This document shows positions 34,926 to 45,860 of a stretch of 64,000 nucleotides of DNA, in pieces. The notes under the pieces were generated by a model that searched no databases, was not told the DNA's origin, and saw only the letters and a list, made by a program, of their open reading frames with translations. Both the position numbers and the translations under genes were made by a program. Source of the stretch: Pogona vitticeps (Eukaryota; Chordata; Lepidosauria; Squamata; Agamidae); the NCBI RefSeq assembly GCF_051106095.1, contig NC_135786.1, forward strand, positions 140,682,501-140,746,500. Reading direction: 5' to 3'. The number at the start of each line of letters is the position of its first letter. The stretch's first letter is position 1.

Positions 34926-35152
34926 TAAATTGCAGCAAGACTTTCCACAAATACAAGCTCGTTTTCTATTGAAAATATATCAGCATCAAAGTTTGCAATT
35001 TAACAGATCTTGCTAACATAATTATTATAGCACTGTCTTCATTTTAAAATTAAAAGCAGCAATTTTTAATTATTTTTAGTTAAGTAAATCCCCAGCCAAA
35101 GTGTACCAGTCCAGTAGACTTCTTTCTCCTTTTAGTCCAGTAAACAAGGAGT

Positions 35153-35289
35153 TTTTCCCAACGTGGTTTCCTTCAGAGGTACTGGGCTCCAAATCCCATA
35201 CTCCTCCTCCAAACCACCAATGCTTGCACTGGTGAACAACAATGAGAATGTGGGATTCAACACATCTGGAGCATGCCAGGTTAGGGAAA
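35153..35289. mobile_element. Decayed palindromic hAT-like MITE
   Basis: Ends TTTTTCCCAACGTGG and CCAGGTTAGGGAAAAA, with inner words GGGCTCCAAATCCCATA and AATGTGGGATTCAACACA that pair imperfectly. Older than the four 136-bp MITEs. Confidence 0.55.
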
Positions 35290-35527
35290 AATGAATCAGA
35301 GGATACTCAGCAACAGCTTTAGGACATATCTACTCTTGCAGTGGTTTGCTCAATTCCCTTGAACTAATTGGTTATGATGGGTTAACCCACTGGGATGCAT
35401 CAAAGCTACTTGACCCAGCACATCAGGGCTGGTACTCCAAATATTACTAGTATTGTTGACAGCATTAACAATGCCATTAACATTTTTTAAATTAACTATT
35501 TAAAGTATTTGTATGCGGCCTTCCTCG

Positions 35528-35663
35528 CAGTGGTGTCCAACCTTGGCCCTCCAGATGTTCTTAGACTACAGCTCCCAGAAGCCTTCACCACCACCTCTGC
35601 TGGCCTAGATTTCTGGGAGTTGAAGTCCAAGAACATCTGGAGGGCCAAGGTTGGACACCACTG
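35528..35663. mobile_element. Palindromic hAT MITE, 136 bp
   Basis: Ends CAGTGGTGTCCAACC and GGTTGGACACCACTG, with inner arms CTCCAGATGTTCTTAGACTA and AGTCCAAGAACATCTGGAGG. The flanks CTTCCTCG and GATCCAAG do not match, unlike in the other copies, so the target duplication is lost or one flank was rearranged. Confidence 0.9.
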
Positions 35664-35775
35664 GATCCAAGGTGTTAAAGGAAACAAGCTAAAATAATAA
35701 ATCATTACAATAGGAAACAGAATTAAACAGATATCCTATAAAACTTATAAAATGAGCAATATTAGAAGCACAAGT

Positions 35776-36195
35776 AAAAGCAGGGAGTTTCAGAGTCTAG
35801 GAGCTGGAACAGAGAAGGCCCCTCTCTGTTATACAGTATATAACAATATAATATTGTTTATATTGTTTTATCTGATGTATGTTGCAATGGACTGTGTCCC
35901 AGGCAAAAAACTTATTTTGCTTGCTTGAGGTCCTCTCCCACATCCTCACCAAACGCACCTGTGAGGGTGGTGGGACTGAGAGGAAGGCCTCCCCTGATGG
36001 TCTTAGTGCCCAGGCAGGTTCATAGATGGAGATGCAAGTCTTTTAGATAGCTTGGACCAAGCCATTTAGAGCTTTATAGATTAAAACCAGCACTTTTAAT
36101 TCTGCCCAGACATGAACCAGGCACTGATGTAACAGGTGTATGTCATATGTTCCCTGTAACCAGCCCCAGTTAACATTTTGGCTGTGGATTAGTAA
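35776..36195 (-). mobile_element. L2 LINE fragment, minus strand
   Basis: Plus-strand landmarks GGTGGTGGGACTGAGAGGAA, CCTCCCCTGATGGTCTTAG, CCAGGCAGGTTCATAGATGG and AGAGCTTTATAGATTAAAAC are the reverse complement of the L2 C-terminal coding region. Decayed, with a small AT-rich interruption near 35835-35870. Confidence 0.7.
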
Positions 36196-36850
36196 ACTAC
36201 ATTAGAAAACTAGGCAGGCCTGTCCTGCAACAATGTGAAAGTCAAGGGACAATTAGAAGAAAAAACATAAATATAACTTATATATTTATAAGTTATTATA
36301 AATATATACCAGCAGGTAAGAATTAAATCTCATTGTAAGGAAAAAAAATCCCAATTCTCAAAATGGCATATTTTGAGCCTACTGCTTTGTATAATGAATG
36401 ATGAGTGAGAATTTATGCAATGATATATATGCACAAGGAAAAATTTCAGAAATATTTTTAAGATACAGTACATCTTAAATTGTAAAAGGTTTAGCAGCAA
36501 TGGGACTATGATCTGAATTGTAATCCTAGTGGATGCCTAGCTTCAATCTTTCATTTGCTTATATCATCCTACCCTTTAGCATCTCACTTTCTTCCTGTGC
36601 AGATTAAAAACCCTAAAGCTCTGCAATATAGAATATAGAGGAAGAACATTGACACAACATCCAGCAAACTTTAATGTTCATCTGTTTTTTTCTTCTTGAA
36701 AAGCATGATCCAAAACCTGATTGATTGTAAACTGTAAATCTTAATGCAGCATATCATTAAACAAAAAGAGAAAGAAATAATTTAACACCATCCAAAGATT
36801 ACCGCTTGAACAGAAATAATATATAATGAAACCACAGCCTTCAGTTTGCA

Positions 36851-36993
36851 GGAGCTGACGGTAGGACTTTCTGGTCCTACCATCAGCTCCTGCTCCTGCT
36901 GGTCCTACCATCTACTACCTGTAGATGGTAGGACTTTCTGCAGGTCATTGGGTTGCCATCAGTCAGAAGCAACTTCATGGCACACAACAACAA
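36851..36993. repeat. Two adjacent hairpins fused to a SINE tail
   Basis: Hairpin 1: arms 36851-36867 and 36874-36890 (17 bp, one mismatch, loop TTTCTG). Hairpin 2: arms 36902-36914 and 36922-36934 (13 bp, perfect). The 14-mer GGTAGGACTTTCTG occurs at 36860 and again at 36927. The end (36951-36993) is a SINE tail with GTTGCCATCAGTCAGAAGC and GGCACACAACAACAA. Confidence 0.7.
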
Positions 36994-37343
36994 AGAATAT
37001 ATCAGAAACAAAGACAGGAGGAATATTTATACTTAATACCTCATGGATAATTGGGCTACACTTTTGATAAGTGTGTTTTGTCAATAACTAAACTGCATTA
37101 ATCCAAAAAATCTAGTCAACTTATTAGGATGTCCCTGATACTCTTTATACAAATATTTTTGTTGTTGTTTTAAATTGAAGTTTAATAATAATAACATATC
37201 TTAAGCCCCGTTGAGGCATTCAGAAAGGAGGGTGACTGAAAGTGCTCTTTCCATACGTGCTTATCAGCCTACTTTTCAAATGCCTGAACAGGCTTTCAGG
37301 GTTTCGGAAGTGGACTCACAGTTCTGTACCATCAATTTTTGGC
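36994..37343. other. Intergenic, no recognisable feature
   Basis: AT-rich sequence without a recognised repeat or gene. Confidence 0.4.
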
Positions 37344-38032
37344 CTCTTGTCTACAATTTTTCTGCATCATCCAAGGAGGGGCTATGCTAAGCCTGAAGAA
37401 GTTGAATTTTCTCATAAAAGCTTACAATCTGTTTGATTTTTTTAAGTGGTCCAATAAAAGGTATCACCCCCTCTTATATTTGTGTAATCTTGGGAACCAT
37501 GCAGCCTTTTCTTTGTTCTTTCTGGACTATATAATATACCATTAATGGCTGCATATAGCACCACCACAAGACCACATGGACTCTCAACAACAACCACGTG
37601 GATTCTTCACATTTGCCTGAGGCGACTATAAACTGAAGAGACATCTCCTTGGCACAACTGGCTACTTCTACCTGGCCAGTAAACCAAATTATAACCCCTA
37701 AATTGTGCTGAAGGCTGCTTTCTGTTGTTTTTTCCCATCCCCATAGCCAAAAAGAAACATGCTTCAAAGTAGGTGTGTGTGTTTATTCAAGGCAATCACA
37801 GAGTAAACGACAACTTTTTGGTCCTTAGAGAGGGGTATAAAAATTCCAAGCCATGCTGCAAAGATGCTTGAGACAGCAGGCTCAGGAGGACGGACATCAA
37901 CTCCCACAGACTCTTGTCTACAATTTTTTCTGCACTATCAATGGGGGGCTTGTGCTAAGCCTGAAGAGGCAGAATTATCTTGACAGAAGCTTGCAATTGG
38001 TTTGATTTTTTTAAGTGGTCCAAATTACTTTT
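37344..38032 (+). mobile_element. Pair of direct repeats, possibly Penelope-like
   Basis: Two related units of about 110-120 bp in the same orientation, at 37344-37456 and 37911-38032. Both have CTCTTGTCTACAATTTTT, GCTAAGCCTGAAGA, an AAGCTT word, and TTGATTTTTTTAAGTGGTCC. Identity is roughly three quarters by eye. The 450 bp between them have no coding capacity. A CTGAAGA and an A-rich or GAAGC word sit in each unit, a weak echo of a hammerhead core. The class is a guess. Confidence 0.5.
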
Positions 38033-38175
38033 TACTGGGAGGCATTTTTCCATATTGCAAACTTTGGTCTAAATTAGAAGAAATTTGTGGCAATAAATCA
38101 AATGGAAATCATCACCAGCCACATCAGTTATCTGCCATATTATTAGATTACTCCTGTTCCTAGAGATGGCCTGTA

Positions 38176-38904
38176 CAGTGGGGTCTCGACTTACGAACGA
38201 CCCGACTTGCGAACAATTCGAGTTACGAACCTGCCCTATAGGGAAAGTAAGGACTCCACATGCGAACTTCCCTCCAGTTACGAACAGGGAAAAAAGTCCC
38301 CCCTCCCTCCCCTTAGAGGCTTCTGGAGGGGGGGAAAGGGTCAGAAACTTAAAAATAAAGACTGTACTGTTAAAGAAAGTCACTTACCAGGCCTTGGTAG
38401 CCCCCAAACCACAGGAAAAAGAGCAGGAAAGAGCTAAAAGCCGACACCCAGAAAGAGCCTGGCAGCCATTTTGTGGTTTCCCCCCCCCCCCCCTCCTCTC
38501 CCCCCCTAACAGCTGATCGGCTGGCTCTGAGTAGGCTTCCGGAGGCTTGCTCAGCACCTAAAAAGCTTGCCTGAGTGCCTTTGTGCTGAAAAAATCAGCA
38601 CAACATGCTTTAAAACATTATTTAAAATTGGCTTCGTTTTTTTAAAAAAAGAGTTCTAAAGTGCTGCCTTTAGTGTTCCCTGCCTTCCCTGAACCTAAGG
38701 GGGAAAAAAGAAAGAAAATATCCCCCTCTAGTGGCAGAAGGCAGAATAGCAGCTTCCCATTAGTTTCTATGGACAGAAAAGAGCAGATACGGATTAAATG
38801 GTTTTCAATGCATTCCTATGGGAAATGCAGATTCGACTTAAGAACTTTTCGACTTGAGAACCACCTTCCAATACGGATTAAGTTCTTAAGTCGAGACCCC
38901 ACTG
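38176..38904. mobile_element. Nonautonomous pogo/Tigger-like element, 729 bp
   Basis: Flanked by TA (38174-38175, 38905-38906). The ends CAGTGGGGTCTCGACTTA and TAAGTCGAGACCCCACTG are perfect inverted repeats of 18 bp. Subterminal parts repeat ACGAAC-like and CGACTT-like words. The inside has a C15 run, and A- and G-rich tracts. No transposase. Open frames over it are artefacts of the repeat. Confidence 0.9.
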
Positions 38905-38906
38905 TA

Positions 38907-41900
38907 CCTATCACGGCTACCTAAGTGGAGATCAAGGCAGCTACAAGGTGCTAGAAGCAAAAATAAATGTTATTTATTATATAAACCACACTTCTGAATC
39001 CACATTTTCTTCTGCAACAGAAGAAAGGAAAACCAAGGGTGCATTCTAGTTCACACAGAATGCATTGCAGTCAACTGCAAAGATAATTACATAGCTGTTA
39101 GGCATAACCTCTTCCATTCTCTCAATTATTCTCTCTTTCACATACATGACCACACAAACCTCTTCTTTCATCTTCATTTGTTCATGCTAGTAAACTCCAC
39201 TGAACTTAGTGGATCTTCATTCTGAACAGACCTCTCAAGGATTCCTTTGCACATCCACATCTCTTACACATCTACTCTTAACTAATAGCTGTGATGGCAG
39301 GGGACAGTTGAGATCAAAAAGAAAACAAGATGGGAAAATGGAAAGAGGAGATGGCAAATAAAGTAGAAATAAAGGTGGGAAAAGATCATAAACAAGGCAA
39401 GAATTTTAAAGGTGGGTCATTACAGTAAGGATAATAAGAGAATGAAAAAAAAATATCAAGAGAAGAAATAAACCAGGAGGGCAGGACAAATATTGGGGGA
39501 ACTGCCCTGCAGATTTGAACTTACCAAATAGCAGTTGGCTTGTTTGAATGGGCAGCTAGAGGTACCACCATTACATTCAGAACTGGCTTTCCACTTCAAC
39601 AATAGCGCTGAGTCTCAATTGTAGAACACTGCAGATAATCCAGGTCTTTTCATTCATCTCAGTAGGTCTAGCTCATGAATGTATCAATTTCAGGTAAGAT
39701 TTAATTTGTGTCCTCAACACATTTACTAATTAATAAGCTACATTAGAAACAGCAAGTCTTCAATGTAAAGCAGCACACACCTCTAGGGAGAGATAAACAA
39801 GTATACCTAATGTATCAGTTTCATCATATGCTGAAGATGTAACCGTAGCTTTTTGATGATGCAACTGATGTCTGTTTGATTTAAATTCATGAAGATATTG
39901 CATGTACAAATACTGTGAACTACCGCCAGACAACACTGCTGCACTTCATTGCACCAACAATACTGACAAGCAAAATATTTATTGCTTAGGATACATACAA
40001 TCTCCACTTGTCACAATGAAGCAGAAACAGTGCTTCATATTCTGAAAAGTAGACTGGAACTGTTGTAGAATGACTGATTTGAAAACAATGGCTGAAATCC
40101 TACTGAGCAGCTACACTTGCATATTTCAACATTATGCAAGTGGTACCTCTAATTGCACCAAAGTAGAAGAGCTATTCACAAAGCCCTTCCGCAGGTGCAC
40201 TGCACAACAGTCACAACTGTAACAATGCAACCAACCACGCAATTGTTACACAACCATAATGCCTGGCAAATTTACACAGGTAAAATTTTATACAAAAACA
40301 AACAGGATTCTGGCCAGTTACTCCTTCCTTAGGTTTCTCTTTAGACTTCAGTCAAAAACAGAAGTCAATGGTTTTCTTTGGACAAGCCAAATCATTCTGG
40401 GATTACAGCCATTTTACTCAGAGAAATCCAAATGGACAAATATATGCACCACACTGGGATAATAAAAATTGAGAATGAAAATGTTAGAATACCCTTGCCG
40501 GAGGCCACCACCTGCTGTTTCTAGCAGGCAACTGAATGCTTCTGGACATGAAAACTGTAGTCTTCTCGTTTGCTTCCACACTTGGTCCCTACATCTGCAC
40601 GTGGAGAACCCATTCAGTTATCATGGACTAGTGTGTGAGAAACACACATTAAAATTTTAATTTAATCAACAGAGATATTCTGCATTACATGTCACAAGGG
40701 TTCTAAAACTTTTGGGGGATGAATTAGAACATCATATACAAAATCAAATCAAATAACATTTTTGACAGTAGTATAGAATGGTATTGTATCGTCTTCTGAA
40801 AAATCAAAGCACATTTCATATGACTGCTCTTCATTACTCGCGCAGTATGGGTGATTCATGAGTTGGTACGTAAGTACACTGGTCAGCACAGTAGCATCAT
40901 ATTGTGCCAAACTCTGGAACAGATTTTAGAGAGCTGCCTCTCAATTTCCTTTCTGCTTAACCATAGCTTCGTGCTGTCAGCCAACAATCCAATCTTATTA
41001 ATTCCAAAGGCCCTGAAAGAAGAACAAAAGTCATCCAATAATTTCTTAAATGGGAAGAGAGCATGCAGATTTAGGTCTTCATCAAGGAACAAAGTGATCC
41101 ATATGTTGTAGCTCAGATTGCTGAATTCACAGCAAAGCTAGCAAGCATTTATGAAAGATGATTCTTGAACAGGTGCTTCACAGTGAGAAAACCAAACAGT
41201 GAAAAAAGCAACTACAACTGTGTATGGATCCCAAGTCAAATCTTTAAATCAGCAACAATTCTCCTCCAGTATTTTTGCAAAGCCACTATTGACTCTGAAG
41301 CAGGTTTTTGTTTTTGCACAGGATTTGTTTATTGATCTCGTTTTCCCACAATTCTGTCATCAATGTACAATTCAAGATGGGTGCTGAATGGGATTCTTAT
41401 GTGCCAAACAGCAAAGTAGGAATAATCATAAACAGAAAATAACAGTGGCACCTAACCCTCCCTCACTTGGCAACAGTTAAGAAAATAAGTGTAGCTCACC
41501 CACTTGTGAGTCTTCTGTGTGTGCTGATTTTTCTTACCAACAGCCAAATGGGCTGCAGAAATCAAGCAAGTCCTAGTGCAACTTCTAGTTGGTTTGAAAA
41601 CAGCACCAGTCATAAAATAATTATACACTTTTATTTAGCAATATTCAAGGGGAATTTTTTATTATTAAAACTCTCCCCTCTTGCCACTTTCCTATATTAT
41701 TTGTCAGTAAAAGTAAACAATTATCAAAAGCCCAAAGGGAATTGAAATTTTCCATGGGTTGCCAGAAACGCCGTTGCAAAAAAGATTTATTAGCAGCCAC
41801 CTTTCCTGAAATTTAAAATGCTTTCTATTGTACTTTAATCATTTTGAAATTAAAATACCTGTAAAAATGCAAGTAAAACGTGGGTATACAGAATTAAGGG

Positions 41901-43262
41901 AACTAAATTACACAACACAATTTTGTATGCATGACCTGGCCTAGGTTCACTAATTAAGTGGTGTTGGTTAAAACACCAACTTTTACATCTTGGCTCCATT
42001 CTACAAAGGAAATCCTCATATGCAGCATGTGCATATATGGATTCAAATGTGTACATGGATCCTCATCTTACTCCCATTGAAATGAATAGATAGATCTGCT
42101 AAGTATGGAAAAACAAAACATTTCCATCTGGGGCCACATTGGTGGTTCTTCTTTTATTTTACTCTACTTGCTCTGATCAGAACAGCAAGCATAAATGATG
42201 GTCTATGGCATAGAGATGTCGTTAGCATAATATACAACTTAAATTGCCGATGTACATCACAGTCAAACTGGCAGAAACAGTACATGGAACTGTCTTTCCT
42301 GGACTGTAACATTTCAAATTGAGGGTGGGCATTTTATATCTGACTGCTTCCTCAGGGCTCAGTGGAAGAATTGTACTAGAAAAGTAGTGAGAGGAAGAAG
42401 GTTTAGTTAAGCCTGCTCACTTGCAGGAGATTCTTTATCTATGGAAGCATTCAATTATTTGATCTACCTTGTCCCTAAAAGATGCAGGGATTATAAAATG
42501 TGCTATTTCTGCATTTTCAAAGACCCTTTCTGGGTGCTGAGAAGGTTTTGGTCTTCCATGGGTATGTGGAAAGTTGAATAACATGTAGGCATTCGATCTT
42601 GCCATTTCAGTTAGATCTGTCTCTTATTGCTTTGGAAAAAATACAGAAAACTTTTATTAAGGTATGGGCCAAGAAAACAGTTAATCTTTGGCTAGGTTAC
42701 AAGAGCTTACAACATTAATTCCTTAAGATTTACACTTTGCAAGAGATCTCTGTACATCTGAAAGATTTCTGGTCCTTTCATATCTTTGACTTTAAAAATT
42801 ATGAAGCATCTGGCCTTCAAACATGCTTAAGAGGAATAGAAAAACATAAAAATTAAAGAGAAATCACAATAATGCCATAAAAGTCTGCCTCTCACAAGCC
42901 TGCATTAAGAAACTGACAGGAGAAAGATTTAGCCTCCCCATGTCCCACATTTCTGTAGCACCCAAAAATAGTAATAAAAAATTAAAAATAAGTATTCATC
43001 AAAGGAATGCTTTGATTTCAAGCTATCCCCACCGTCTCACAGTTTTAGGACCTAACATTTTTGACTGGCAGTACACTGGAGGAGCATGCTTTTCAGCTGG
43101 GGTAATGGAAGTAAAAATTCTCTGCTCCCCTCTTCTCTCCCCTTCCCCTTTTATTAACTATAGGCAATTAAGGCAAAAGCACGTGATACTTTGTACAAGA
43201 TCTGGTCACACAAATATCTTTCAAATCCGCAAGACACGATGGCTGGGTCTTGGACAGGCAAT
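38907..43262 (-). other. DAP: DAP 3' UTR and downstream flank, repeat-poor
   Basis: Runs from the DAP stop codon (minus strand) to the pogo-like element. The DAP 3' UTR must start at 43262 and extend leftward. Minus-strand AATAAA candidates appear as TTTATT on the plus strand at about 42153, 41658, 41630, 41328, 39978 and 38973; the one used cannot be told. I recognise no mobile element in these 4.4 kb, unlike the regions on either side. Confidence 0.5.
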
Positions 43263-43379
43263 TCATTTGCGAGGCTGGTGGATGTACTGTTTGACATGTG
43301 CAGGAGGAAGCTTCTCCACAGAGGGATGTGGTTTCTGATGAGCCACCTGGGCTGCAGCTGGAGGGAAATCTTTATCACC
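43263..43379 (-). CDS. DAP: DAP terminal coding exon
   Basis: Last coding exon of DAP, 38 codons and a TGA (43263-43265). The acceptor on the minus strand is TTTACCCAG, directly before GGTGAT at 43379, in phase 0. The peptide reads GDKDFPPAAAQVAHQKPH, then PSVEKLPPAHVKQYIHQPRK. The first 18 residues match the human C-terminal part closely (GDKDFPPAAAQVAHQKPH), and the final QPRK is also shared; the middle is variable. DAP encodes a small proline-rich, largely disordered cytoplasmic protein of about 102 residues that restrains autophagy and is a substrate of mTOR. The open frames that overlap this place in other frames are not real genes. Convergent with ANKRD33B. Confidence 0.95.
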   Translation of the reverse strand, partial: GDKDFPPAAAQVAHQKPHPSVEKLPPAHVKQYIHQPRK

Positions 43380-43577
43380 CTGGGTAAAGGGGAAACACGT
43401 AATTGGTAAAAGAAAAAGAAAAGCATCCATATTATCTGGAATTAGATCACAGCAAACTTATACAAATATGTGTGGTTGTTCCAGTTCTGTCACATAAGAA
43501 AGCAAAAACAAAAATATCATACCTCCCTCCTATGTTCCCCAAAGTTCGGACTACAGAATATGGGTCTGTATTTAATT

Positions 43578-43757
43578 TCTTGTTATCATGTGTCATCATA
43601 TCTCATCTGACTTATGGAAACCCTGGCAGGGTTCTCAAGATATGCAAGACATTTAAGGAGTGTGTTTACCACTGCTGCCCCCTAGTGAATAGCCATGATT
43701 GTGCAAGAACTTTAAACTGGATCTTCTGAGTCATTCTATCCACTATACTGCACTAGC
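43578..43757 (-). mobile_element. tRNA-derived SINE, minus strand
   Basis: Plus strand starts TGTTATCATGTGTCATCATA, continues GACTTATGGAAACCCTGGC, and ends in a reversed head CACTATACTGCACTAG. Same family as 3073 and 44611. Confidence 0.7.
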
Positions 43758-44610
43758 CCTCAACTATATTTAATGCCAGCTCCTGATATACTAAAATAAT
43801 GATTGTTTCTGAAATGACAAACTGCAATTGGTTTCAGCTTCGGGAAACCTGTTGTTTGACAGGAATCCAGAATCTGAAGCTGGGCATAAGTCTGCGCAAG
43901 TCACTGTAGGCCTGTCTCAACTATATTTATTTATTTATTTGATTTTTACCCGCCCCTCTAGACCATGTCTACTATATGGATGAAGGTATACATTTTTATT
44001 ACAAGCAAGTGGCTATAAGAAAGCTTGCATGTAGGCTTTTGTGATATCACAGCAATACATGAATACACCTAGAAAAAAATACTGACAACCTACTATTTTC
44101 TTCATTTTCCTTTTCTCAGATGATCTATCACATTAAGGCTGACCAACTTTTATTTCCACCATCTGAAGCTTCTGACTGACTGCATGTTAGTTCTTATGAA
44201 AGGAGGGAACTGCATGCTAAACTGGCAGCAAAGGTCCATAGACCATAATGTGACATTTTCCTTACAAGAACTGTATATATAATCTATGATTTAAAAACAT
44301 ATCAGACATGTCTGTGACCTGATTTTAAAAAATACATCCACATATTTATGTGGAATTCTATAGTGGATTGATCTAACTTGTAAATCAGGGAAATACTGCA
44401 TCTCTTCTGTTTCATGATAACTCATTTTTTTGTTGCCAACAATAGCATAGCATTACAACCTCTCTAAAACTGGGAAAAGATTAAAAATTGCATGATGTGT
44501 TCAGGGTTTGCAAGCCACCGGGAGGGCACAGTTGAGAGTTCGGGGCACAACTGTAGTTATAACACATATTTTATACTAGGTTTATTTTTATTGTGTAACA
44601 TGTCTCACAA

Positions 44611-45050
44611 GAGCCAGTGCAGTATAGTGCAGGGGTCCCCAACCCCCGGCCCATGGGCTTCCTGGAACTGGGCCATGAAGACTGCTCTCCACCCCCCTGC
44701 CTGCATGCACGGCGGGTGTGTCATGCTTGCAGAGGGACGTGTCGAGCTCATGAGTGGATGTGTTGCGCGCCACGCCCCTCTGCAAGCACAACATGCCCAC
44801 CCGCGAGTGCAGTGGTGCCCCTGCCCCCCACTCAGTCCACGGTCCCAAAAAGGTTGGGAACCGCTGGTATAGTGGATAGAATATTGGACTGAGATCCAGA
44901 AAACTTGGGTTCTAATTCTTGCTTGACCATGGAAACTCAATGGAGGAGGAGATGGCACTGGTTAGGGGTATCAATTAAATATCTCACATACTTTGGAAAC
45001 CCTATTAGAATTGCCATAAGATAGAATCAACTTAATGGCACATAATACAG
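44611..45050 (+). mobile_element. tRNA-derived SINE, split by a hAT element
   Basis: The head AGAGCCAGTGCAGTATAGTG is interrupted, then resumes as GTATAGTGGATAGAATATTG, with GGTTCTAATTCTTGC as a B-box-like part. The body has GGAGATGGCACTGG and ATCTCACATACTTTGG; the tail is TTGCCATAAGATAGAATCAA and ends near GGCACATAATA. This is the best-preserved copy of its family in the window. Confidence 0.8.
44630..44866. mobile_element. hAT element (CAGGGGTCCCCAACC type), 237 bp
   Basis: Ends CAGGGGTCCCCAACCCCC and AGGTTGGGAACCGCTG. A perfect 8-bp duplication GTATAGTG flanks it (44622-44629, 44867-44874). The inside is GC-rich with GCACGGCGGGTG-like words and no transposase. Same type as 53159. Confidence 0.92.
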
Positions 45051-45493
45051 AAGGTGTCCTAGAATATTAATATCAAAGTGCAACAGAAAATATATAGTCA
45101 GTAAGTTTTTGTTCCTGCTGTGGCCTTTCACAGTACAATTTGGCATAATGAGTGGTAACAGTGTGGCATATAGCCTCTATACCTTCTATACTTTATTACT
45201 ATAGCAGTCATCCTCCTACTCATCTAAAAAAATCAAACCACAAACCAAAACTAGTCTGTTTGCTGGACAGCTGGAATTTTGCAATATACCTGTACAACAC
45301 AATGAGACAAGCTCTTTTTTTATTATAACTTAAAAAATTAAACGATGCTCCCGTATAGGATCCATTCAGATAATTAAAAGTGAAATGGGGGGGGAGATCA
45401 GATCAAAACTTCAGAAATTAATGTTGCAATTCACTCCAAATTAATCAGGCATTCAGTTAAAGAAACTGAAGATTAACCAAGATGAAAACTCAC

Positions 45494-45536
45494 CCTTGCT
45501 ACAACTCCTGAAATGAACACCGTCGGTTTAGGTGGA
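45494..45536 (-). CDS. DAP: DAP internal coding exon
   Basis: A 43-bp exon on the minus strand, with a TTTTCTAG acceptor before 45536 and a GTGAGT donor after 45494. Its first base completes a split codon, and 14 codons follow: PPKPTVFISGVVAR. Human DAP has the same stretch with one change (GVIAR). In human the residue before PPKP is Ser51, an mTOR phosphorylation site; here that codon is split by the intron, so its identity depends on an exon outside the window. The exon is too short to be found by open-frame length. Joined to the exon at 43263-43379 it gives 52 residues, close to the human length of the same part. Confidence 0.95.
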
Positions 45537-45860
45537 CTAGAAAATTAAAGAGAACTTTGTTATATAGTTTTAAAAAATCCAATTTCAGAACAGCAGATAA
45601 GAATTTATAACCAAGTGTAACAGAACCAACTTTATTAGTGGAAAGTAATACTCTCAAAATAAGCAGAATAATTTTCCGTACCTTTTATCCTTACTGCACT
45701 AGTCAGTAAAGTCTCCCCTAATATAGTATCTCCTAGACTGAAATACATAATCCCTCAGCAGCTTGTGTTCCTGGTGTCTGAGACAACAGAACTGAAGGGC
45801 CTAACTTCATGTGCCCACCTGAGTGAGTTTTGAAGTAACTGCTGAAAAGAACATGAGCAT

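Larger units (their letters stand above)
43380..45493 (-). other. DAP: DAP last intron
   Basis: Intron of 2114 bp between the two visible DAP exons, with a GTGAGT donor at its right end (45493 downward) and an AG acceptor at its left end. It holds two SINEs (43578, 44611), a hAT element (44630), and an L2-like tail with an ATTT array at about 43917-43975. Confidence 0.85.

Noticed and set aside
38166-38516. Open frames over the pogo-like element
   Set aside because: They lie within terminal repeats and low-complexity tracts of a noncoding DNA element; no domain is present.
43154-43426. 90-residue minus-strand open frame over the DAP exon
   Set aside because: It is in a different frame from the true DAP exon and crosses its splice acceptor.
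44492-44958. Open frames of 86-126 residues on both strands
   Set aside because: They follow the GC-rich hAT element at 44630-44866; sequence of both strands is open because of composition, with no known domain.
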